Positions 23,398 to 31,454 of a stretch of DNA of 64,000 nucleotides are shown here, one piece after another. Every line of letters starts with the position of its first letter. Position 1 is the first letter of the stretch. This DNA is from Nocardioides flavus (ex Wang et al. 2016). GTDB taxonomy: Bacteria; Actinomycetota; Actinomycetes; Propionibacteriales; Nocardioidaceae. The position numbers and the translations under genes are program-made. The stretch spans positions 186,001-250,000 of the forward strand of contig NZ_BNAD01000005.1 in assembly GCF_014653115.1 (NCBI RefSeq). The letters run 5' to 3'. The notes below the pieces were generated by a model, which was given only the letters and a program-made list of their open reading frames with translations, did not search any database and had not been told where the DNA came from.

Positions 23398-25512
23398 TCA
23401 ACCGAGCTCGCGCTCCAGCGCGTCGGTGAGCAGCGCGACCAGCGCCTCGGTCTGGATGTTGGCGGACGACGAGACCTCCTCGTCCGAGCCGTCGAGGGCG
23501 CGGGCGGCGAGGCCGGCCTTGGAGTCGATCAGCTCGGCGATGCGGGTGTCGATGGTCTGCGCGGCGATGATCCGCCACGCGGTGACCGGGTCGCTCTGGC
23601 CGATGCGGTGCACCCGGTCGATCGCCTGGGTCTGCTCGGCGTCGGTCCACGAGAGCTCGGAGAGCACGACGTTGGAGGCGACCTGCAGGTTGACGCCGAC
23701 GCCGGCCGCGGCCAGCGAGCAGACGACCACCTGGACGTCGGGGTCGTTGACGAAGGCGTCGATGGCCTTCTCCCGCGCCTTCGGCGTCTGGTCGCCGCGG
23801 ATCGAGGTGTGCTTGAGCCCCCGGCGGGTGAAGGTCTCCTCCGCGATGTCCATGACGTCGACGTGGCGGGCGAAGAAGACCACCTTGCCGACGTTGCGCG
23901 CGAGCTGCGCGGCGTAGTCGGCGGCGAGGCCGGCCTTGGCGCGACCGATGCGGCGGAACATCGAGAAGACGTTCTCCCCGCCGGTGCCGGAGTCCATCTC
24001 CTCGCGCTCCCACGTCGCCACCCGGCGTACGAGCTCGTGGTCGATGCCGTCGACGACGGAGCCCGTACGACGGGTCTCGAGCGCTGCCTTGTAGCGCTGG
24101 ACGAGCCGCCGGGCGAGCTCCTCCTCGGCGTTGCGGATCGAGCGGGTGTCCTCGTCGTCGAGCTCGACCGGGATGTCGGCGATGCGACGTGCGGGGATGT
24201 CCTCGGCGACGTCGACCTTGCGGCGTCGCACGATGCCCATGTCGATGACCGCCTTGCGCGCCGCGGGGTAGAAGGAGTGGTCGGCCGGCGTCAGCTCGGT
24301 CTCCTCCAGCGCCTCCATCAGCCGCGCCATCGGCTTGGTGTCGTCGATCCAGCCGAGGAACTGCCAGATCGCGCGGAAGTCCTCGATGTCGTTGATCAGC
24401 GGGGTGCCGGTCAGCGCCATCAGCAGGGGGCGAGCGGTGCGGGTGCGAAGCCGCTCGGAGAGCTCGAGCACGTGGCGCGAGCGCTGGGAGGTCTTGTTCT
24501 TGATGAAGTGGGCCTCGTCGACGACCATGCCGCCGAAGCCGAAGGTCCCGAGCCAGCCGACGTGGCGGTCGAGGATCTCGTAGTTGACGATGATGACGTC
24601 GGCGAAGGCGTCGACCTCGTCGCCGTCGCCGTGGATCACGGTCGCGCGGCGGCGCGGGGTCCAGCGCTCGGTCTCGCGCGCCCAGTTGGTCTTGACGACG
24701 TTGGGGCACACGACCAGCAGCGGGAAGGCGTCGGCGGCCTGCGCGGCGAGCAGCGCCTGCGCGGTCTTGCCGAGGCCGGGCTCGTCGGCGAGGAGGAAGG
24801 TGCGGTGGCCCTCGGCGGCGGCGGCGATGAGCCGTGCCTGGTGCGGCATCAGCTCGAGCGTGCCGGGCGCGCGGAGCGAGGTGGCCTCGGGCAGCTCCAT
24901 GCACGACGAGGCGCCGCCGAGCTCGAAGGAGCGGAACAGCGGGCCGAGGAGCTCCCAGGTGCTGAGCCGGCCGTGGACGGGCCGCCGCTCGCGACCGATC
25001 CCGAAGTCGGGCACGAGGAACGGGTTGGCGAGCTGGTGCTGCAGCACGGACTGCGGGACGACGCGCCGCTCGCCGAGGCCGGGTCCGGCCTCGTCGTCGG
25101 GCTTGGGCTCCTGGGGAGCCACCTCGACGCCGGCCTTGCGGAGCATGTCCAGGCGCAGGTCGCGGGCGCTGTCGGTGACGACCGCCTCCTCCGACAGCAG
25201 GCCGAAGAGCGAGGGGTCGCGGGTGGCGGTCTTGGCGAGGATGGTCGCGATGCCGTCGAGGCGCTTGAGCTCGTCGGCCTTCTGCGCGTCGGTCAGCTCG
25301 GCGGAGGCACGTACGTCGCTGCGGTGCTCGCGCACCAGCAGCGCCACGACCTGGAAGCGCACGCGCTGCCCGGGGGCGAGCGGGCCGCGCTGCACGGCGG
25401 ACTCGAGCTCGCGCACCGCACGTGCCAGGACCGGGACGATGCCCTCGTTGTCCTTGTGGCGGGCGTGAGCAGGGGCGCGGCGACCGCCGCGTTGACGCTG
25501 GCGCTGGGCCAA
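23398..25512 (-). CDS. SNF2-family DEAD/DEAH-box helicase
   Basis: A 704-residue Swi2/Snf2 ATPase: Walker A LADEPGLGKT (about 241-250), VVCPNVVKTNWARE, DEAH in MVVDEAHFIKNKTSQRS, LTGTPLINDIEDF, and the C-terminal helicase lobe with SIRGDQTP, AAGVGVNLQVAS and QAIDRVHRIGQ. It translocates on double-stranded DNA; bacterial members are linked to transcription recycling or DNA repair. The first ~150 residues are a lineage-specific extension. Start TTG 25512 is supported by GGGAGG five bases upstream. Confidence 0.92.
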   Translation of the reverse strand: MAQRQRQRGGRRAPAHARHKDNEGIVPVLARAVRELESAVQRGPLAPGQRVRFQVVALLVREHRSDVRASAELTDAQKADELKRLDGIATILAKTATRDPSLFGLLSEEAVVTDSARDLRLDMLRKAGVEVAPQEPKPDDEAGPGLGERRVVPQSVLQHQLANPFLVPDFGIGRERRPVHGRLSTWELLGPLFRSFELGGASSCMELPEATSLRAPGTLELMPHQARLIAAAAEGHRTFLLADEPGLGKTAQALLAAQAADAFPLLVVCPNVVKTNWARETERWTPRRRATVIHGDGDEVDAFADVIIVNYEILDRHVGWLGTFGFGGMVVDEAHFIKNKTSQRSRHVLELSERLRTRTARPLLMALTGTPLINDIEDFRAIWQFLGWIDDTKPMARLMEALEETELTPADHSFYPAARKAVIDMGIVRRRKVDVAEDIPARRIADIPVELDDEDTRSIRNAEEELARRLVQRYKAALETRRTGSVVDGIDHELVRRVATWEREEMDSGTGGENVFSMFRRIGRAKAGLAADYAAQLARNVGKVVFFARHVDVMDIAEETFTRRGLKHTSIRGDQTPKAREKAIDAFVNDPDVQVVVCSLAAAGVGVNLQVASNVVLSELSWTDAEQTQAIDRVHRIGQSDPVTAWRIIAAQTIDTRIAELIDSKAGLAARALDGSDEEVSSSANIQTEALVALLTDALERELG

Positions 25513-25734
25513 GGTGTCCTCCCGGACTGGGGTACGCGTCGTGGAGCCGGCGAGCCAGGGTCGGCTCGGGCCCGGAACGCCACGGCGTCAGGTGTGGAGC
25601 GGGCGTCAGGTGCGCGGCGGCCGGCGGATCTGGGGTGATCACAGCGGCACGGCGTCTGGACGCTGCAGCCACTGTAGCCCGCGACCGGTCGATGTCGCCA
25701 AATATCCCGTCCCCGCGTGTGAGAACGTGCACCC

Positions 25735-26328
25735 ATGTCAGATCGCGCGCGCCGTGGCCGGCCGGGTCACGACCAGCAGACCGTCCTGCGCGTCGCGATC
25801 GAGCTGTTCAACCGGCAGGGCTACGACGCCACCAGCATGGGCGACCTCGCGCGCGAGCTCGGCCTGACGAAGTCGGCGATCTACCACCACGTCCCCAGCA
25901 AGGAGAGCCTGCTCGAGCGGGCACTCGACGAGGCGCTCGACGAGCTGAGCGCCGCGCTCGACCGGGTGCAGGCCGACACGGACGCGACGCCCGCGCAGCG
26001 CCTGCGCCTGGCGGTGCGCACCAGCGTGGTCGTGCTGGCCGAGCACCTCCCCGCCGTGACGTTGCTCCTGCGCGTGCGGGGCAACACGCCTGCGGAGAAG
26101 AACGCCCTCTCGCGCCGACGCGACATCGACCACCGCCTCGCCGAGATGGTGCGCGAGGCCGCTGCGGCCGGCGAGATCCGTACGGACGTCGACCCGCTGC
26201 TGGCGAGCCGGCTGCTCTTCGGCACCGTCAACTCGATGACCGAGTGGCTGCGCGGGGACGTCGACGTCGAACGCCTCGCCGACGCGGTGGCGACGCTCGC
26301 CTTCGACGGGTTGCTGCGCCGGGAGTAG
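25735..26328 (+). CDS. TetR/AcrR-family regulator, candidate PaaR
   Basis: A 197-residue TetR protein: HTH SMGDLARELGLTKSAIYHHVPSKESLLERAL, then a helical ligand domain with LLLRVRGNTPAEKNALSRRRDID. It lies about 1.2 kb from the paa operon and is the only regulator near it. The paa promoter region has a TetR-type palindrome (31358-31369). I infer control of phenylacetate catabolism through phenylacetyl-CoA, but it could instead serve the adjacent lipoprotein. A weak GAACGT box (25723-25728) is set for leaderless expression. Confidence 0.85.
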   Translation: MSDRARRGRPGHDQQTVLRVAIELFNRQGYDATSMGDLARELGLTKSAIYHHVPSKESLLERALDEALDELSAALDRVQADTDATPAQRLRLAVRTSVVVLAEHLPAVTLLLRVRGNTPAEKNALSRRRDIDHRLAEMVREAAAAGEIRTDVDPLLASRLLFGTVNSMTEWLRGDVDVERLADAVATLAFDGLLRRE

Positions 26329-26387
26329 CCGGTCGCCGGCGTCGTCGCCGTCGCGATCACCGGTCAACCGGTGGTTCCGACGACAAC

Positions 26388-26426
26388 GTGGAGTCCGTGA
26401 GCCGAATGCTGGAACGCGGACTCCAC
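26388..26426. terminator. Hairpin between convergent tetR and lipoprotein genes
   Basis: GTGGAGTCC (26388-26396) pairs perfectly with GGACTCCAC (26418-26426). A second small stem, CACCGG/CCGGTG, lies at 26359-26374. No T-tract follows on either strand. The location between convergent stops fits a bidirectional terminator. Confidence 0.4.
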
Positions 26427-26470
26427 GATCCCGACGCAGGCACCTCGTACGTCTCCCGGACGAGCGGCGG

Positions 26471-27372
26471 TCAGGGCTCGAGGCACTCCGGCGTCGAGTC
26501 GCCGGGACCGTCGGGGTCCAGGGTCGTGCCGGCCGGGTCGCGCAGCACCACCCGGTCCACCGAGGCGAACTGGTGCAGGGCGGGCAGGATCTCGCCGGCG
26601 ACCGTCACGGTCGAGCCGCCGCTGCTGCACCGGCCCGTGAGCCGCAGGTCGGCGACGCCACCGACGATTGCCAGGTCGTCGTACCCGCTCGCACCGGAGC
26701 GCAGCAGCCGCAGGCCCCGCTCACGCTCCCTCGGCAGCGGACCCGCGAAGAGCCGGTCGAGCACACCGGTCGCCGGCGCCACCGCCCGTACGGGACGCCG
26801 CACCGGCACGAAGAACGGCTCGGTGTTGGCCACGAACCGGTCGCGGTCGAAGAACCACACGCGTCGCTGCACGGTCGCGAAGTCGGCTCCGACCTCGACC
26901 ACGACGCGGTCGGGCGACCGCAGGGTCCGTACGCGCACGCGGGTCCGCTTCGCCAGCCCGAGCCCGTACGTCGTGACCGCCTCGAAGTCGCCCGACCGCA
27001 CCGCCGTCAGGACGTTGGGCAAGGGGAACGCCACACGGCGCGGCGCCGCGGTGGGCGACCCGGCGTCGGTGTGCGCCTGCGCGTCCGCGAACCGCACCCG
27101 CAGCAGCGCCTGTCCCGCCACGCGCACCCGCCGGCCGGAGCCGTCGGCGAAGAGCCGGTCGACGTACTCGACCCGGCGATCCGCCGGCACCCGCCCTCGA
27201 ACTCGAAGACGACGCGGTCGACGTCACTTCGGTGCGAGGCGCGTACGTCGACCAGGACCGGCACGGAGGGTGGCGCGGCCGTGTCGTCCCGCTCCTGTGC
27301 GCACGAGGTGACGACGAACGCCGGCGTCAGCACCAGCGCCACCAGCGGGGACAGCAACCGCGAGACCCTCAT
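26471..27372 (-). pseudogene. AMIN-like lipoprotein interrupted by a 1-bp frameshift
   Basis: The reading frame begins MRVSRLLSPLVALVLTPAFV with lipobox VTSC (RBS GGGAGG) and reads VDRVVFEFEGG. It then goes out of frame near 27190-27196, where GAG GGC GG must be followed by GTG CCG GCG GAT. Adding one G restores VFEFEGG-VPADRRVEYVDRLFADGSG and an open frame to 26471. The intact product (about 300 aa) would be a surface lipoprotein with one or two AMIN-like beta domains. The shift lies in a G-run, so sequencing error and real loss are both possible. Confidence 0.75.
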
Positions 27373-27505
27373 GACCAACCTCCCGACGCTCGTCGCCTGT
27401 CTCGACGCTAGGCCTGCGCGCCGCACACGAACAGGGGCCTCCGGCACGGCCACCCGGGCCATCAGGCCCCCATCGGAGGCCGAGGGCCGGTTGTCCCTGC
27501 CGGAC

Positions 27506-28561
27506 TCAGGCGTCGAAGTCGACGGTGACGGCGTCGCTGACGGGGTAGGACTGGCAGGTCAGCACGAACTGCTGCTCGACCTCGGCGGGCTCCAGGGCGT
27601 AGTTGCGCACCATCTCGACCTCGCCGTCGACGACCTTGGCGCGGCAGGTGCCGCACACCCCGCCCTTGCAGGCGAAGGGCAGGTCGCTGCGCACGGCCTG
27701 TGCCGAGTCGAGCAGCGTCGCGTCGCGGGGCATCGGCGTCGTCGTCGTACGCCCGTCGAGCACGACGGTGACCTCGCTGGTCACCCCCTCGACGACGCGG
27801 TCGGCGTGGCGCAGCACCGGCGGCGGCTCGTCGACGAAGAACAGCTCCACGTGGACCTTCTCGGCCGGGACGCCGAGCTCGGCGAGCACCGCGCGAGCGT
27901 CCTGGACCATGCCGAGCGGGCCGCAGAGCCACACGTGGTCGAGGTCGGCGAGCGGCACCTTGAGCGGCAGGAGCCGACGGAGCCGGTCGGCGTCGAGGCG
28001 TCCGGAGAAGAGCTCGACGTCGCGGGGCTCGCGCGAGAGCACGTGGACGAGGTCGAAGCGGGGGCCGTGGAGGTCCTTGAGGTCGCTGAGCTCCTCGGCG
28101 AACATCACCGACGAGGTGTCGCGGTTGCCGTAGAGCATGGTGACGGTGCTGTCGGGGTTGGCGAGGACCGAGGCGGCGATCGACACCATCGGGGTGATCC
28201 CCGAGCCGGCCGCGATGCAGAGGTGGCGCCCGGCCGTCGCCGGGTCGGCGCGCAGGCTGCCGGACGGCTCGGCGACCTCGACGCCCTGGCCCGGGGCGAG
28301 CTCGCGGATCAGCCACGAGGAGAACATCCCGCCGGGGATCTCACGCACCCCGATGCGCGGCGGAGCACCGGCCGGGGCGCAGATGGAGTAGCTGCGGCGG
28401 TGCTCGACGCCGTCGACGACCCGGCGCAGGGTCAGCGACTCCCCCGGCGCGAAGTCGAAGAGCTCGCGCAGGTCGTCGGGCACGTCGAAGGTGACCGCGG
28501 CTGAGTCGTCGGTGAGCGGCTCGACGTCGCGGACGGTGAGCCGGTGGAAGGTGGTGGCCAC
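27506..28561 (-). CDS. paaE: 1,2-phenylacetyl-CoA epoxidase subunit PaaE (reductase)
   Basis: A 351-residue ferredoxin-NADP reductase-like electron donor: FAD domain with RRSYSICAP, NAD domain with AAGSGITPM and YGNRDTSSVMF, and a C-terminal plant-type 2Fe-2S domain CKGGVCGTCRAKV...LTC. It passes electrons from NADPH to the PaaA di-iron centre. GTG 28561 starts three bases after the paaD stop. Last gene of paaABCDE. Confidence 0.95.
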   Translation of the reverse strand: MATTFHRLTVRDVEPLTDDSAAVTFDVPDDLRELFDFAPGESLTLRRVVDGVEHRRSYSICAPAGAPPRIGVREIPGGMFSSWLIRELAPGQGVEVAEPSGSLRADPATAGRHLCIAAGSGITPMVSIAASVLANPDSTVTMLYGNRDTSSVMFAEELSDLKDLHGPRFDLVHVLSREPRDVELFSGRLDADRLRRLLPLKVPLADLDHVWLCGPLGMVQDARAVLAELGVPAEKVHVELFFVDEPPPVLRHADRVVEGVTSEVTVVLDGRTTTTPMPRDATLLDSAQAVRSDLPFACKGGVCGTCRAKVVDGEVEMVRNYALEPAEVEQQFVLTCQSYPVSDAVTVDFDA

Positions 28562-28564
28562 GGC

Positions 28565-29080
28565 CTAGATCTCCTTGACGTGGTCGAAGGGCTCGAGGCA
28601 GGAGGTGCAGCGGTACTGCGCCTTGCAGGCCGTCGAGCCGAACTCCGAGACGAGCTCGGTGGCGGGCGACTCGCACTGCGGGCAGCGCACCTGGCGAGCC
28701 GTCGGCAGCAGGGTGAGCGGGATCGGACCGTCGCTGGACGGCGCCGGCCCCGGCGGGGAGATGCCGGCCGCGGCGAGCGCCGCGCGGCCCTCGGGCGTGA
28801 TCCAGTCGGTCGTCCACGCCGGGTCCAGGCAGACGCGCACGTCGACCCGGTCGAACCCGGCGCCCCGCAGCTCCCGCACCAGGTCGTCGCGCATCGCGGC
28901 CATGGCCGGGCAGCCGGAGTAGGTCGGGGTGATGTCGACGACCACGTGCGAGTCGCCCACGACGTCGACGTCGCGCAGCACGCCGAGGTCGAGCAGCGTG
29001 AGCATCGGGAGCTCCGGGTCGGTGACCGACTCCGCGGCACGGCGGGCCCGCTGCAGGGGCGTACGACTCATCAGCCTCAT
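28565..29080 (-). CDS. paaD: 1,2-phenylacetyl-CoA epoxidase subunit PaaD
   Basis: A 171-residue MIP18/DUF59-fold protein (TDPELPMLTLLDLGVLRDV, PTYSGCPAM) with a C-terminal four-Cys zinc-ribbon segment CPQCESPAT...CTSC, as in PaaD/PaaJ. It is required for maturation of the epoxidase, probably in Fe-S assembly. The start region carries a 14-bp tandem duplication that provides several ATGs; ATG 29080 has AGG eight bases upstream, and an ATG at 29071 is an alternative. Confidence 0.93.
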   Translation of the reverse strand: MRLMSRTPLQRARRAAESVTDPELPMLTLLDLGVLRDVDVVGDSHVVVDITPTYSGCPAMAAMRDDLVRELRGAGFDRVDVRVCLDPAWTTDWITPEGRAALAAAGISPPGPAPSSDGPIPLTLLPTARQVRCPQCESPATELVSEFGSTACKAQYRCTSCLEPFDHVKEI

Positions 29081-29098
29081 CTCGTCAGCCTCATCTCG
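29071..29098. repeat. 14-bp tandem duplication at the paaD start
   Basis: TCAGCCTCATCTCG occurs twice head to tail (29071-29084 and 29085-29098). On the coding strand each copy contains GAGATGAGGCTGA, so the duplication adds an extra ATG and a GAGG ribosome-binding segment between paaC and paaD. Confidence 0.85.
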
Positions 29099-29111
29099 TG
29101 GACCTCGCTGC

Positions 29112-30068
29112 CTACCACTGGCCCAGGGGGTGGGCGCGCGCCACGGACTGCATCTCCGCGAGCATCCGGCCCAGCGGCTCGCCGTGCATCCCGTCGCGAC
29201 CGGTACGGCCCAGCACGCCGACGCGGCGGGGCGCCTCGGGCCGCGGCACGTCGGCGGCGGCGAGCACCTGCTCGAGCACGCCCTCGGCGGCCTCGCGCAC
29301 GCTCGTGGGGTCGACCCCGACGCCCGCGGCAGCGGCCGCCGCCTCGAACGCGTGGGTGTCGAACAGCTCGGGCCACAACGGCCACAGCAGGTCGAGTGCC
29401 GCGAGCAGCCGACGACGCGACTCGTCGGTGCCCTGCGCGAGCGTGACGAACCAGCGCGCCGAGTAGTCGCGGTGGTAGGCGAGCTCCTTGACGCCCTTGG
29501 CGGCGACGGCTGCGAGCACGTGGTCGCGGCTCGCGCGCAGCCGCTCGAAGATCGCCAGGCGCCACGTCGAGAACAGCAGCACGCGCACGGTCGCCTCGGC
29601 GAAGTCTCCGTTGACGAGCTCGGCGAGACGGACGTTGCGGAAGTCCTGGGCCTCTCGGAAGAACGCCAGCGCGTCCTCCGGCGGCACCGGCGAGCCCTCG
29701 GGCAGGACCGGCACGACCGACGCGTCGGCCTTCGCGGCCCGCGCCAGCAGCAGCCGCGCCTGGCCGAGCAGGTCGAGACTGATGTTGGACAGCGCGATGT
29801 CGTCCTCGAGGTCGGGCGCGTTGCTGGTCCACTCCGAGAGCCGGTGCGACATCACCAGCGCGTCGTCGCCGAGCATCAGGGCGTACGTCGCGAGCGTGGC
29901 CGCGTCGACGCCGTCGGGGATGGTGGTGTCGACGCCGGCCAGGGGGTCCTCGCCGTGCCCATCAGGAACAGGGGCGGCGCCGAAGGCCCAGTGGGCGTCG
30001 TTGACGAGCAGGCCGGAATAGGCGCTGTCGTGCTCGTCCTCGGGAGTCGTGTGCACGTGATCGTCCAT
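29112..30068 (-). CDS. paaC: 1,2-phenylacetyl-CoA epoxidase subunit PaaC
   Basis: A 318-residue ferritin-like structural subunit (TYALMLGDDALVMSHRLSEW, DIALSNISLDLLGQAR, KELAYHRDYSARW). It pairs with PaaA and lacks a full di-iron site. The N terminus is ~60 residues longer than E. coli PaaC and Asp/His-rich. ATG 30068 overlaps the paaB stop by one base (TGATG). Confidence 0.95.
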   Translation of the reverse strand: MDDHVHTTPEDEHDSAYSGLLVNDAHWAFGAAPVPDGHGEDPLAGVDTTIPDGVDAATLATYALMLGDDALVMSHRLSEWTSNAPDLEDDIALSNISLDLLGQARLLLARAAKADASVVPVLPEGSPVPPEDALAFFREAQDFRNVRLAELVNGDFAEATVRVLLFSTWRLAIFERLRASRDHVLAAVAAKGVKELAYHRDYSARWFVTLAQGTDESRRRLLAALDLLWPLWPELFDTHAFEAAAAAAGVGVDPTSVREAAEGVLEQVLAAADVPRPEAPRRVGVLGRTGRDGMHGEPLGRMLAEMQSVARAHPLGQW

Positions 30069-30361
30069 CACATGTGGGGGACGTTGTCGGGGATGTCGTA
30101 GAACGTCGGGTGCCGGTAGACCTTGTCGCCGCTCGGGGCGAACATCGGGTCCTTCTCGTCGGGGCTCGACGCGGCGATCGCGTCGGCACGCACCACCCAG
30201 ATGCTGACGCCCTCGTTGCGCCGGGTGTAGACGTCGCGGGCGTGCAGCAGCGCCATCCGGTCGTCGGCGGCGTGCAGCGAGCCTACGTGGACGTGGTTGA
30301 GCCCGCGCTTGCCGCGGACGAAGACCTCGTAGAGGGGCCACTCCTTCTCGACCGTGCTCAC
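30068..30361 (-). CDS. paaB: 1,2-phenylacetyl-CoA epoxidase subunit PaaB
   Basis: A 97-residue bridging subunit: [41 protein letters not shown] and [11 protein letters not shown] are hallmark PaaB segments. It connects PaaAC heterodimers. GTG 30361 overlaps the paaA stop by 4 bp. Confidence 0.96.
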   Translation of the reverse strand: MSTVEKEWPLYEVFVRGKRGLNHVHVGSLHAADDRMALLHARDVYTRRNEGVSIWVVRADAIAASSPDEKDPMFAPSGDKVYRHPTFYDIPDNVPHM

Positions 30362-31320
30362 GACGCCGCCCCCCGCTGCTTCGCGGCGTACGCGGTGGCG
30401 GCCTCGCGCACCCACGCACCTTCCTCGTGGGCGCGGCGACGGTGCGCCATCCGCTGGGCGTTGCAGGGGCCGTTGCCCTTCACGCCCTCCATGAACTCCT
30501 CCCAGTCGGGCTGGCCGAAGTCGTGGTGTCCGCGCTCCTCGTTCCACCTGAGCTCGGGGTCCGGGAGGGTGACGCCGAGCGCCTCGGCCTGCGGGACCGA
30601 CATGTCGACGAACTTCTGGCGCAGCTCGTCGTTGGTGTTGCGCTTGATCCCCCACGCCATGGACTGCGCCGTGTTGGGCGAGTCGGCGTCGGGCGGGCCG
30701 AACATCATCAGTGCCGGCCACCAGAACCTGTTCACCGACTCCTGCACCATCGCGCGCTGCTCGTCGGTGCCGCGCATCATCGTGGCGAGCAGCTCGTAGC
30801 CCTGGCGCTGGTGGAAGGACTCCTCCTTGCAGACCCGGATCATCGCGCGGCCGTACGGCCCGTAGGAGGTGCGGCACAACGGCACCTGGTTGCAGATCGC
30901 GGCGCCGTCGACCAGCCAGCCGATCGTGCCGACGTCGGCGTAGGACAGCGTGGGGTAGTTGAAGATCGAGGAGTACTTCTGCCGGCCGGCGAGCAGGAGC
31001 TCGGTGAGCTCGAGCCGGGAGACGCCGAGGGTCTCGGCCGCGGAGTAGAGGTAGAGCCCGTGCCCGGCTTCGTCCTGCACCTTGGCCAGCAGGATCGCCT
31101 TGCGCCGCAGGCTGGGCGCCCGGGTGATCCAGTTGCCCTCCGGCTGCATGCCGATGATCTCGCTGTGGGCGTGCTGGGCGATCTGCCGCACGAGGGTCCT
31201 GCGATAGCCCTCCGGCATCCAGTCGCGCGGCTCGATGCGGTCGTGGCGCGCGATCGTCGCCTCGAACTGGCGCTCGAGGTCGGCCTCGGACGCTCCGGGC
31301 GCGGTCTCGGTGAGGGTCAT
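30358..31320 (-). CDS. paaA: 1,2-phenylacetyl-CoA epoxidase catalytic subunit PaaA
   Basis: A 320-residue di-iron monooxygenase subunit: ligand motifs DEAGH (83-87) and EESFH (166-170). It epoxidises the ring of phenylacetyl-CoA with O2. ATG 31320 has GGAGGA upstream. First gene of paaABCDE, divergent from paaZ across a 134-bp promoter region holding the palindrome at 31358. Confidence 0.96.
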   Translation of the reverse strand: MTLTETAPGASEADLERQFEATIARHDRIEPRDWMPEGYRRTLVRQIAQHAHSEIIGMQPEGNWITRAPSLRRKAILLAKVQDEAGHGLYLYSAAETLGVSRLELTELLLAGRQKYSSIFNYPTLSYADVGTIGWLVDGAAICNQVPLCRTSYGPYGRAMIRVCKEESFHQRQGYELLATMMRGTDEQRAMVQESVNRFWWPALMMFGPPDADSPNTAQSMAWGIKRNTNDELRQKFVDMSVPQAEALGVTLPDPELRWNEERGHHDFGQPDWEEFMEGVKGNGPCNAQRMAHRRRAHEEGAWVREAATAYAAKQRGAAS

Positions 31321-31357
31321 CCGTCCTCCGCTGGGTGGGTCTTCGACCACATTTACT

Positions 31358-31369
31358 GACCGATCGGTC
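31358..31369. promoter_or_regulatory. Palindromic operator between paaA and paaZ
   Basis: GACCGATCGGTC is a perfect 12-bp palindrome followed by TATTAG (31373-31378), a possible -10 for paaZ. Its ACCG...CGGT core is typical of TetR-family operators. The candidate regulator is the TetR at 25735. Confidence 0.55.
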
Positions 31370-31454
31370 TGCTATTAGTGTGGCACCCGTCACCTTGCCA
31401 CGCAAACCTCGCGCGCCTCGATCCGTGCACCGCCCGATCCTTGGAGGGACCCTC

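Noticed and set aside
23608-25638. Long plus-strand open frame opposite the SNF2 gene
   Set aside because: A GC-rich shadow frame: low-complexity Gly/Ala/Val sequence, no motifs, and the opposite strand has a complete helicase.
27007-27462. Separate 151-aa gene upstream of the lipoprotein frame
   Set aside because: Its C-terminal part after VFEFEGG is out-of-frame sequence; the two frames are one gene with a 1-bp shift.
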